Shown one piece after another: positions 1 through 6,865 of a stretch of DNA of 15,359 nucleotides. The notes under the pieces were generated by a model. It searched no databases and was not told the origin of the DNA. It saw only the letters and a program-made list of their open reading frames with translations. The translations under genes and the position numbers were made by a program. Position 1 is the stretch's first letter. Each line of letters opens with the position of its first letter. This stretch comes from JBOGJG01 sp050747825 (GTDB lineage Bacteria; Acidobacteriota; UBA6911; RPQK01; JBOGJG01): positions 1-15,359 of the forward strand of contig JBOGJG010000250.1 in the NCBI GenBank assembly GCA_050747825.1. The letters are read 5' to 3'.

Positions 1-963
1 GCCGCGGCGAATGCGCGTCCCCTGATAGCTGGCGAAGAAGAATGTCTTGTTCTCGACAATCGGGCCGCCGAAAGTGGCCCCGAACTGATTTCGAATATAT
101 TTGGGCTTCTCGGCGCCGGCTTTGTTGGCGAAGAAATTATTGGCTCCCAGGACATCGTTGCGGTGAAACTCATAGAGCGAGCCATGAAAGTCGTTGGTCC
201 CCGATTTCGTGGAGACCAAGACCTTGGCCCCCATCCGGTACCCGTGCTCGGCCGAAGTGTTGTTGGTGATGACCTTGAACTCCGAGACGGCATCCACCGG
301 AGGCTTGACCGCCTGGGCTTCGAAGCCCAGCGGCCCTCCGCTGGTCTGGGAGCTGTTGTCGGCTCCGTCCAAGAGGACGTTGTTCTGGGCGCCGTGCATG
401 CCCATGGCAATGAAGCTGCCTTCCTCTCCAGCGCGATGCCCGCGGCCGAGCTGGCGGGCGGGCAGCACGCCGGTGGCCAACTGGGCCAGGGCCAGGTAGT
501 TGCGGCCGTTCAGGGGCATCTCCAAGATGCGCTTCCCTTCGATGACTTCACCCACGTCGGTGGGCTTGGACTGCAGCAGGCTGCCCTCGGAAGTGACCTC
601 TACGATATCGGTGATTTCACCGATCTTCAATTGGAAGTTCACGCGGGAAACCTGTCCCACCTGGAGCCGGATCTGAGTTTCCTGCGTGCTGAAGCCCGGC
701 ATAGTCGCTTCGACTTTGTAGCGCCCTTCGCTCAGCAGGGGAACTGAATAAAATCCCACATCATCGGTGACCGCCGTCTTGGCAATTCCTGTGCTCAGGT
801 GGGTCACCCGGACATCTGCGCCGGGAATCACGGACTCGGTCTCGTCCTGGACCACGCCCTGGATTCCGGACTCCTGGGCGAAGAGGGGAGCGGCGGCCAG
901 CAGGAAAATCACGAGTCCTGGTACTATTAACTGCCAAATTTGCGTCTGTCTGAAAGAATTCAT
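1..963 (-). CDS. TonB-dependent receptor with carboxypeptidase-regulatory-like N-terminal domain, partial (N-terminal 321 aa)
   Basis: The reading frame stays open from the ATG at 963 to the left edge, so the beta-barrel is missing from the window. An AGGAGG at 971-976, 7 nt upstream, fixes the start. The protein begins with a signal peptide (hydrophobic residues 11-29, likely cut after LFA at about 29). A carboxypeptidase-regulatory-like beta-sandwich follows at about 33-118 (GVVQDETESVIPGADVRV, then EATMPGFST). The plug domain starts near 120, with LNGRNYLALAQLATG at 151-165, VLLDGADN at 196-203, and STKSGTNDFHGSLYEFHRND at 251-270. These are standard Oar-like outer-membrane receptor motifs from Acidobacteriota. 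It would import a large substrate using TonB energy; the substrate is unknown. The NGRNY-type plug separates it from the two other receptors in the window, so it belongs to another subfamily. Family call is confident, substrate is not. Confidence 0.93.
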   Translation of the reverse strand, partial: MNSFRQTQIWQLIVPGLVIFLLAAAPLFAQESGIQGVVQDETESVIPGADVRVTHLSTGIAKTAVTDDVGFYSVPLLSEGRYKVEATMPGFSTQETQIRLQVGQVSRVNFQLKIGEITDIVEVTSEGSLLQSKPTDVGEVIEGKRILEMPLNGRNYLALAQLATGVLPARQLGRGHRAGEEGSFIAMGMHGAQNNVLLDGADNSSQTSGGPLGFEAQAVKPPVDAVSEFKVITNNTSAEHGYRMGAKVLVSTKSGTNDFHGSLYEFHRNDVLGANNFFANKAGAEKPKYIRNQFGATFGGPIVENKTFFFASYQGTRIRRG

Positions 964-980
964 TGAGGTTCCTCCTATTT

Positions 981-1004
981 AGGCTTGAAGGCTTGAGGCC
1001 TGAG
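981..1004. repeat. Tandem octamer tract upstream of the partial receptor
   Basis: AGGCTTGA occurs twice head to tail (981-988 and 989-996), followed by a degenerate third unit, GGCCTGAG, at 997-1004. It lies just upstream of the Shine-Dalgarno of the receptor at 1-963, in its probable leader. No function can be assigned. Confidence 0.5.
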
Positions 1005-1026
1005 AACTTGATTTTATAACCGGAGT

Positions 1027-1265
1027 ATGGATAACGCCAAGCTTACTTTAGCGAACGAAGAAATGGCATTGCCCTCTTTTGCCCGCCTGGTTGATCAAGT
1101 GATGGCACAAACTCCTTGCAAGGAAGCGCGGCGCGTCTTCTGGATCCTGGACAACGGCTCCGCCCACCGGGGTTCCCGCTGCATCCAACGACTGCAGGCC
1201 AAATACCCCACAATCGTCCCGGTTCAAAGACCCTGCATGCCAGTTGGCTGAACCAGGGTACTTAG
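1027..1265 (+). pseudogene. IS630-family transposase remnant (C-terminal DDE fragment, frameshifted)
   Basis: The translation from 1027 has SFARLVDQVMAQTP followed by RRVFWILDNGSAHRGSRCIQRLQ. This is the region around the second catalytic Asp (the D of LDNGSAHRG) in IS630-type DDE transposases. The expected next block, HASWLNQ, is present but in another frame at 1236-1256, so a frameshift lies between about 1215 and 1236. The shifted frame stops at 1263. The N-terminal catalytic region and the final Glu block are absent, so it cannot be active. No terminal inverted repeats or target duplication were found around it. Its ATG is probably not a true start. Family assignment rests on remembered motifs. 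Confidence 0.8.
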
Positions 1266-1373
1266 CTCAGCCGATCATCGCAACGATCTACAACAGCAAC
1301 ACTCGCAAAATGGCTGCTCCCCGGGTACCCTCTCTGGGTGGTCGAGGCTCGGATGGGCCTGCGCCAATCGAAA

Positions 1374-1426
1374 CCGAGCCGCGACCGTGAGGAAGCGGCC
1401 CCCTGTGGCTGGAACTCAAATTTGCG
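1374..1426. repeat. Dispersed palindromic repeat, copy 1
   Basis: This 53-bp element contains CCGAGCCGCGACCGTGAGG, then AAGCGGCCCCC, then TGTGGCTGGAACTCAAATTT. The same string recurs at 5238-5299 with a 10-bp internal duplication. Its first 27 bp recur inverted at 15307-15333 with three differences. In translation such elements give the SSHRG/PHGRGS peptide often seen in spurious annotations. It sits between the transposase remnant and the 3' end of receptor A. Confidence 0.85.
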
Positions 1427-1436
1427 GTATGGGAGG

Positions 1437-1489
1437 GGGTCAGATCTTCCGAGGCTTTCCTCAAAAACAAAAATCTCAAGATCTGACCC
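1437..1489. repeat. Perfect 12-bp inverted repeat downstream of receptor A
   Basis: GGGTCAGATCTT at 1437-1448 is exactly complementary to AAGATCTGACCC at 1478-1489, with a 29-nt loop. It begins 13 nt past the stop codon of the receptor at 1503-4883. It could therefore act as a transcription terminator on the minus strand, although no U tract follows. The sequence also resembles ends of REP/RAYT-type mobile repeats as I remember them, so it may be a dispersed element. The palindrome is certain; the function is not. Confidence 0.65.
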
Positions 1490-1502
1490 TTTCCCGCTTC
1501 AT

Positions 1503-4500
1503 CTAGAACCCGAATCTCAGCGCGAAGCGGAAGATGCGCTGGTCGATGCCTTCGCGGCCGGTGTTGCGGGTTCCGCGAATCTGTCCGAAAGTTCCGCTGG
1601 TGACGCTTTGCTGGGGGTTACTGAAGTGGGGCGTGTTGGTGAAGTTGAAGGCCTCAGCCCGGAACTGCATCTCCACATCTTCGGTCAACTGGAACTTGCG
1701 AAAGAGGCCGACGTCCAGGTTGAACTGCTTTGGTCCCAGAAAGCTGTTGAAGGCCACGTTCCCAAAGCGATTTTCACCGTCCTCCACTCGCCGAAAGGAG
1801 TCCGGATCGAACCACAATTGATCCGGTCCGATGTTTCCCAGAACCCTCAGCGGGGCCACCTGATCGCCTCGTTGATCATTGCCGGGCATGTTCAGCGAGC
1901 CGCCCGTGATCGAGAAAGGCGTTCCCGATTGGGCATACATCGCCGTGTTGAGCTGCCAGCCACCCAGGATCTTGGCGCCGACCCCGTTCGAGGCCCACGG
2001 TTTGCCGGCCCCGAAAGGCAGTTCGACGATGGTGGCCAGGTTGAAGCGGTGCGGGATGTGGATATTGGAGAGACCCCGGTTCAGGTGATAGAACTCCGGA
2101 GCCTTGATCCTGGGTGCGCCGTCACTGCTGCCCAAGCCGGCGATTCCGAGCGTCTTGGACCAGGTGTAGTTGGCATTGACCTGAATGCCGTTGGAGAAGC
2201 GCCGGTTCAACTGGGCCTGCAGCGCGTCATACTGGGAGTGTCCGATCGGGGTGAAGATTCGGGTGCTCGTGGTCCGGCCGTAAGGCTCGAAGTAGGGACG
2301 TCCGGAATTTCCGGCTCCGGGGATCTGACCGGCGTTCAGGTCCAGGTAGCCGACCTGGCGCACGGTACGAGTGGCCACATAAGCCACTTCACCGACGAAC
2401 CCGCCGAAGAGCTGGTGCTGCAAGGTCAGGTTCCAGGACTGGATGTAGCCGCGATCATACTCCGGCCCCACACTGTTGACGGCGATGGTGGACGGAACAT
2501 CGACCACACCGCTGCTGAAATCGACCGGTTCAATGAGCGGGATCCCGTCCGTGAAATTGCCGACCGGCGTAAAGGAATTCGGTCCTGTCAGGTTCATGGG
2601 GAAGAGCATCGGGAAGTTCGTGCGGTGCGGGCGGGCCAAGCTGAAGGGATCATTGGTGATTCCGTAGCCGGCACGGATCACGAAGCTGTCCGTGGCGCGA
2701 TAAGCCAGACCGACTCGAGGAGCAAAAAGGGTTTTGCTCAGCTGGACACCGCAGTCCTTGGGAATGGAACCGACGCCGCAGACCATCATCTGGTTCGTCT
2801 GGAAGTTATAACGCTCCACGCCGCGGTCGGCGCGCGTGGGCATGGGGAAGTACTCCCAGCGGGTTCCAATGGTGAAGGTCAGGTTGGGCCTCACCTGCCA
2901 GCGGTCGCGGATGTACATGCTGTAGAGCCTGGCTCGGGTGGTGTACTCCTCGTCCAGCTGAAAGATGCGCCCCAGTCGCTGCGCTTCGCCCAGCACGAAG
3001 GAGGCCATGGCATTGGAATCCCTTCGAGCGGGGCCATCGCGCAGACCCGTCACGTCGTTGCGGAAGCGGAAACCGCCCTGAGCCGGATGGTTGGCGCCCG
3101 GAAACTCGGGCTGGGTCTGGTTCATGTGCTGGTTCACGACTTCTGCGCCGAAACGGACGTTGTGGCCGCCCGACGTCCAGTTGGCGTTTCCGGCCACCTG
3201 GATCTGTGGATCGCGGCGGTAGTAAGGCATGAAGTTGTTGGTGATGCCGATCTGCTCCCAACCGTCGATTTGAATGCGCGGCCAACTCCCTTCAAACTGG
3301 CGAGGACCGTTAGTCCCCGGGATGCCCAGGACGTCGAGACCCACTTTCTCATCCAGGCGGGTCATCTCCGAGTTCGTGTCCTTGCGCGTGTAGCCGAAGT
3401 TGGCGTCCACGATGAAGGTGGGCGCCAGGACGTAAGTGCCGGCGATGGTGGTGCCGTAAGTGCCGCCGTCCGCGTGCGTGGAGTTGCCGCCGGCCAGGGG
3501 CCGCCCGAGCATCTGATCGCCGAAGAAGGTGGGCGCCAGCAGGGTGTAGCGCAGGAGGCTGAAGCGGCCGTACATGTTGAACTTATCGGTGACATGCCAA
3601 TCGACCTTGCTGTCCAGCACGTTGCGGTCAAATTCAAAAACGCCTGAAGCGAAGAAGTTCTGGCTGATTCCATCAAACATCGGAGCGGGCATCATGTCCA
3701 GGATCTTCTTGGAAACCGGATGGATACGCTCGGACGGGATGATGTTTCCCGGAAACAGCGATCGGCCCCGGCCATCCGAATCGCCGGTGAGGGGGTCATA
3801 AATCCCGGCACAGGTGCTACCAGTACAAGTGCCTCCCAGACTCTCAGGCAGAAGGGCGCTGAAGTCACCCTCGCGCATGGCCATGGTGGGGATATCCCCG
3901 AAAGAGGCAGCATGGCTGCGCTCCGGAGAGCCTTCGAAGCTTGCGAAGAAAAACAGCTTATCCTCTTTGATTGGGCCTCCGATGGTGCCGCCGTACTGGT
4001 TTGTAATGTATTTGGAGTTTCGCCGGTCAGGCGGGAAGAAGCGTGGTTTGGCCATTAAGGCATTGTCGGCATGAAACCAAAACGCTGAGCCATGGTAATC
4101 ATTGGTGCCGCTTTTGATCTGCACGTTGATGGCTGCGCCTCCGGCCAATCCCTGCTCGGCATCGAAGCTGTTGGTCACCACATTGACGGTCTCGATCGCC
4201 TCGAGCGAGGGAATATAAACCGTGATATGAGGGAGCCAGATATCGAACTGGCTCGCTCCGTCAATGCGGACATCGTTGGCGCTCTGGCTGGTGCCGTTGA
4301 CGTTAAAGGTCAGAGCCCGGGACGGATTGGTCGGAATGGAATGGGCATTCGTGGGCGTGCGGAAGCCCGCCAGCGTGCCCAAAAGGCCCTGGTAGTTGCG
4401 TCCGATCGGTGTCGGCAAATCTTTGAGCGCCTTCTCGGAGATCTCCGCTCGCACTTCGGCACGGTCCGTCTGAAGCAGGGCGGTTTCTGACGTGACCGTC

Positions 4501-4883
4501 AGGGTTTCTGCAAGATCCCCCACCTCCAAGACGATATTGACGCGGCTAACCGTATTGACCGTCACTCGGATGTTCGAATTCGCGTACTCCTTAAAACCGG
4601 GCATGGCCACCTTGACGGTCCAGGTGCCGGCCCGGACGGTGGGAAAATCATAACCACCAAGATCGTTGGTGATGGCCCTACGGACTTGCCCGCCAGTGTT
4701 ATGCGTGGCGGTCACATCAGCGCCCGGAATCGTCGCCCCGGTCTGATCGGTGACATTCCCCACGATGGAGCCGTACAGAGTCTGGGCCTGTGCCTCAGGC
4801 GCCGTGCTTAACGCCAGCATCAGAACCAAACCGAGGCCAATGGAGACAGGGACCCAAGCATTTCTGTGATTGCGTTTGCTCAT
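1503..4883 (-). CDS. TonB-dependent receptor A (Oar-like, carboxypeptidase-regulatory-like domain)
   Basis: This is a complete 1126-aa outer-membrane receptor. The start ATG at 4883 follows an AGGAGG (4888-4893) by 4 nt. Residues 1-33 form a signal peptide ending AQAQ. Residues 35-120 are the carboxypeptidase-regulatory-like domain (GNVTDQTGATIPGADVTATH, then KVAMPGFKEY). ETLTVTS at 126-132 resembles a TonB box. The plug covers about 135-265 (GRNYQGLLGT, NDVRIDGASQFDIWLPHITV, then NVQIKSGTNDYHGSAFWFH). A long barrel follows and ends in RIFRFALRFGF, with the terminal Phe expected of outer-membrane proteins. A Cys pair (VCGVGSIPKDCG) in a predicted outer loop is shared with receptor B, so a disulphide is likely. 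A second pair (CTGSTC) is unique to A. It would import a large substrate with TonB, ExbB and ExbD, which are encoded elsewhere. It is a paralogue of the receptor at 8492-11881. The substrate is unknown. Confidence 0.96.
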   Translation of the reverse strand: MSKRNHRNAWVPVSIGLGLVLMLALSTAPEAQAQTLYGSIVGNVTDQTGATIPGADVTATHNTGGQVRRAITNDLGGYDFPTVRAGTWTVKVAMPGFKEYANSNIRVTVNTVSRVNIVLEVGDLAETLTVTSETALLQTDRAEVRAEISEKALKDLPTPIGRNYQGLLGTLAGFRTPTNAHSIPTNPSRALTFNVNGTSQSANDVRIDGASQFDIWLPHITVYIPSLEAIETVNVVTNSFDAEQGLAGGAAINVQIKSGTNDYHGSAFWFHADNALMAKPRFFPPDRRNSKYITNQYGGTIGGPIKEDKLFFFASFEGSPERSHAASFGDIPTMAMREGDFSALLPESLGGTCTGSTCAGIYDPLTGDSDGRGRSLFPGNIIPSERIHPVSKKILDMMPAPMFDGISQNFFASGVFEFDRNVLDSKVDWHVTDKFNMYGRFSLLRYTLLAPTFFGDQMLGRPLAGGNSTHADGGTYGTTIAGTYVLAPTFIVDANFGYTRKDTNSEMTRLDEKVGLDVLGIPGTNGPRQFEGSWPRIQIDGWEQIGITNNFMPYYRRDPQIQVAGNANWTSGGHNVRFGAEVVNQHMNQTQPEFPGANHPAQGGFRFRNDVTGLRDGPARRDSNAMASFVLGEAQRLGRIFQLDEEYTTRARLYSMYIRDRWQVRPNLTFTIGTRWEYFPMPTRADRGVERYNFQTNQMMVCGVGSIPKDCGVQLSKTLFAPRVGLAYRATDSFVIRAGYGITNDPFSLARPHRTNFPMLFPMNLTGPNSFTPVGNFTDGIPLIEPVDFSSGVVDVPSTIAVNSVGPEYDRGYIQSWNLTLQHQLFGGFVGEVAYVATRTVRQVGYLDLNAGQIPGAGNSGRPYFEPYGRTTSTRIFTPIGHSQYDALQAQLNRRFSNGIQVNANYTWSKTLGIAGLGSSDGAPRIKAPEFYHLNRGLSNIHIPHRFNLATIVELPFGAGKPWASNGVGAKILGGWQLNTAMYAQSGTPFSITGGSLNMPGNDQRGDQVAPLRVLGNIGPDQLWFDPDSFRRVEDGENRFGNVAFNSFLGPKQFNLDVGLFRKFQLTEDVEMQFRAEAFNFTNTPHFSNPQQSVTSGTFGQIRGTRNTGREGIDQRIFRFALRFGF

Positions 4884-5060
4884 TCACCCTCCTTTTTCTT
4901 GTGTGTTATCGATCACTTGAAACGAAGACGCCAGCTTTGTTCTTGCAATTAAGTGACCATAAAAATTGGATTACATCTAAACTATTGACTTATTGGCATT
5001 TAAATACCTAACTAATTGGATTTAAAGCTTCCCATGGATTCAGTACTTTGGATGACAGCT

Positions 5061-5072
5061 CCAAACGTTTGG
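5061..5072. promoter_or_regulatory. Candidate LacI-family operator upstream of receptor A
   Basis: CCAAACGTTTGG is a perfect 12-bp palindrome with a central CG. Its core CAAACGTTTG equals the core of the known PurR/LacI-family operator consensus. It lies 178 nt upstream of the receptor A start codon. A second AACGTT-centred palindrome lies at nearly the same distance from receptor B. No regulator gene is in the window, so the role is inferred. Confidence 0.4.
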
Positions 5073-5136
5073 CTTTAAATGGCTTTTTGTTTCAACTAAT
5101 TAGCCCAATAATACAAAACTTTGAAACAACACTTAG

Positions 5137-5174
5137 GTAAATTGGACTCGGCCCCGTAAATTGGACTCGGCCCC
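5137..5174. repeat. 19-bp tandem direct repeat
   Basis: GTAAATTGGACTCGGCCCC occurs twice without change, at 5137-5155 and 5156-5174. Its first ten bases recur at 12141-12150 in the spacer upstream of receptor B. It directly precedes the dispersed hairpin at 5190-5299. It is probably part of a mobile short-repeat cluster; no function is evident. Confidence 0.85.
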
Positions 5175-5189
5175 AATGGAGGGAGAAAG

Positions 5190-5299
5190 GGGGCCGCTCC
5201 CTCACATTCTCGGCGCTGTTGTCGTGTGTCCTACGAGCCGAGCCGCGACCGTGAGGAAGCGTGAGGAAGCGGCCCCTGTGGCTGGAACTCAAATTTGCG
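5190..5299. repeat. Dispersed palindromic repeat, copy 2 (hairpin with duplicated decamer)
   Basis: GGGGCCGCTCCCTCAC at 5190-5205 pairs with GTGAGGAAGCGGCCCC at 5261-5276, with one mismatch in 16. The right half (5238-5299) matches the element at 1374-1426, except that GTGAGGAAGC is present twice in tandem (5251-5260 and 5261-5270). It ends 17 nt before the ATG of the TPR gene, so it occupies that gene's promoter or leader region. Confidence 0.85.
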
Positions 5300-5316
5300 T
5301 GTAAGATGCGCCAGTG

Positions 5317-6747
5317 ATGGTTAGAGAGCATTTCCTTTTGCGAGTCACCGCAGTATCCATTTGCCTGCTGGCAGCTTTGACCGCCGTCCAGGCCTCGGAG
5401 CTGCCCGAGTTGCCGCAAATTAACACCACCGGCTTCGCTCCTGCCCTGAAAGAACAGTTTCATAAGGCCTACGCTGAATTCCAGGAGAATACGGGAGATG
5501 CCGAAGCCAGCGGCAAACTGGGGATGATCCTGCACGCCTACGAACAACTCGAGTGGGCCGCATTATGCTACGGGCGGGCCCATCTTCTGGCTCCGGATGT
5601 GTTTGAGTGGAAGCACTACCTGGGAGTGGTCCAGTCCCTGCTGGGGCGTCATGAAGATGCGGCAGCCATGCTGAAGGAGGCAGTCTCACAGCGGCCGGAC
5701 TATCTACCGGCCAAGCTAAAGCTGGCCGACTCCCTCCTGGCCTCTTCAGAGATGGAAACAAGCCGGCAGCTCTATGATGAGGTTCTTCAATCCCAGCCTG
5801 ATCTGCCGCTGGCTCATTACGGGCTTGGAAGGCTCGAAGCGGCATCAGGTCAGGACGCCGCCGCCGTGAAGCACTACACTCGCGCCTGTGAGATTTTTCC
5901 CCAGTTTGGCGCCGCTCATTACGCCCTGGGACTGCTCTATCGCAAGCTGGGAGAGCAGTCCAAAGCTGGCGCGCATTTGCTGCGTTATCAGCAGGACAGG
6001 TTCGGCCGCCCACAGTTGGACGATCCGCTGCTTGCGAAAGTTGAGCGGCTAAATCAGGGAGCCCTGTACTACCTTAAAAAGGGCGCCGCTCTGGAGGCAA
6101 CCGGAAAACTTAAGGAAGCTTTGCTGGAATACGAAAATGCGCTCAAGGCGGATCCCCGTTCTGAGCAGGCCCATTTGAACCTGCTCACGCTCTACGGAAA
6201 GCTCGGCCAGGCCGAAAAGACCAGGCGTCACTATGAGACGCTGGTCAAGCTCAACCCCAATCTGGCGGAGAGCCATTATAATTTCGGCGTCTTTCTGGTC
6301 TCCCAGGAACAGTTTCAGCAGGCGGCCGACATGTTTCGCAAGGCGCTGGAAATTAACCCGTACCATGCCGAAGCCCATAACAACCTGGCCTTCCTTCTGG
6401 AGCAGGAAGGCAGGCTGGAGGAGGCCTTCAAGCACTATCAGGCCGCCATCGAAGATAAACCCAATTATCGCCTGGCCCATTTTCATCTGGGGCGCCTTCT
6501 CGTGCATCAAGGCAAATTTGACGAAGCGATTTTTCACTTCGGCCAGATCCTGGAGCCGGCCGATGAGAACACCCCCAGTTATCTGTACGCCCTGGGCGCC
6601 GCCTATGCTCGAAAGGGCGATCGCCAAACCGCTATTCCCTACCTCGAGAAGGCTCGCGAGGGAGCTAGCGCTTTGGGACAAAGCGGGCTGGTGGAGGCGA
6701 TTGAGCGGGATTTGAAGAGAGTGAGAAGTGAAGTGAAGAGTGAATAG
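5317..6747 (+). CDS. Secreted tetratricopeptide-repeat (TPR) protein
   Basis: This 476-aa protein has an N-terminal signal peptide (hydrophobic residues 6-22, likely cut after AVQA at 26). From about residue 66 to 448 it is almost entirely TPR units. Clear examples are GAALEATGKLKEALLEYENA (256-275), FGVFLVSQEQFQQAADMF (323-340) and LAFLLEQEGRLEEAFKHY (357-374). About ten units are recognisable, with a less regular stretch at 226-248. TPRs are scaffolds for protein contacts; this one would act in the periplasm. An in-frame stop at 5302 limits the start to GTG 5314 or ATG 5317. I chose ATG because no Shine-Dalgarno favours either. The stop lies 9 nt before the CRTAC1 start, so the two are probably co-transcribed. 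The last residues (RVRSEVKSE) are encoded by a heptamer repeat tract. The specific partner is unknown. Confidence 0.93.
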   Translation: MVREHFLLRVTAVSICLLAALTAVQASELPELPQINTTGFAPALKEQFHKAYAEFQENTGDAEASGKLGMILHAYEQLEWAALCYGRAHLLAPDVFEWKHYLGVVQSLLGRHEDAAAMLKEAVSQRPDYLPAKLKLADSLLASSEMETSRQLYDEVLQSQPDLPLAHYGLGRLEAASGQDAAAVKHYTRACEIFPQFGAAHYALGLLYRKLGEQSKAGAHLLRYQQDRFGRPQLDDPLLAKVERLNQGALYYLKKGAALEATGKLKEALLEYENALKADPRSEQAHLNLLTLYGKLGQAEKTRRHYETLVKLNPNLAESHYNFGVFLVSQEQFQQAADMFRKALEINPYHAEAHNNLAFLLEQEGRLEEAFKHYQAAIEDKPNYRLAHFHLGRLLVHQGKFDEAIFHFGQILEPADENTPSYLYALGAAYARKGDRQTAIPYLEKAREGASALGQSGLVEAIERDLKRVRSEVKSE

Positions 6748-6865
6748 TGGGCAAAAGTGACAAGTGACAATTGGAAACTCAGGTGGCGGCTCATATTGGT
6801 TGTTTTCGGCCTGTTGCCATCTCCACTCTTCACTATTCACTCTTCACTATTCACTTCGCACTTCA
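6721..6865. repeat. Heptamer repeat tracts forming an inverted pair across the TPR/CRTAC1 junction
   Basis: The left tract has GTGAAGA and GTGAATA units plus two GTGACAA units (about 6721-6770). The right tract has six CACTNTT/CACTTCN heptamers in a row at 6824-6865. 6732-6749 is exactly complementary to 6831-6848 (18 bp), with an 81-nt loop. The left tract encodes the last residues and TAG stop of the TPR gene and the GTG start of CRTAC1. The right tract encodes part of the CRTAC1 signal region. The mRNA could form a hairpin that masks the CRTAC1 start. Similar low-complexity repeats are widespread in bacteria. Confidence 0.85.

Larger units (their letters stand above)
4884..5316. other. Intergenic spacer between divergent receptor A and TPR genes
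   Basis: The 433-bp spacer has two parts. 4905-5136 is AT-rich, carries the palindrome at 5061-5072 and should hold the promoter of receptor A; I could not choose a -35/-10 pair with confidence. 5137-5299 is filled with short repeats (a 19-bp tandem and a dispersed hairpin) up to 17 nt before the TPR start codon. Any promoter of the TPR gene must therefore lie in or beyond repeat DNA. Confidence 0.6.

Noticed and set aside
1288..1479. Minus-strand 63-codon frame
   Set aside because: It consists of the dispersed repeat and the inverted repeat in translation, with no ribosome site.
1338..3647. Long plus-strand open frame (769 codons) opposite receptor A
   Set aside because: It is the antisense of a clearly conserved receptor gene, begins in the dispersed repeat, has no recognisable domain, and is explained by GC-rich codon usage on the other strand.
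5137..5299. CRISPR-like repeat array
   Set aside because: The 19-bp units are directly adjacent with no spacers, and the neighbouring element is a palindrome of a different family. No cas genes are present.
5092..5547. Minus-strand frame across the spacer and the TPR 5' end
   Set aside because: Its translation includes SSHRG and PHGRGS from the dispersed repeat and then antisense of the TPR gene, so it is spurious.
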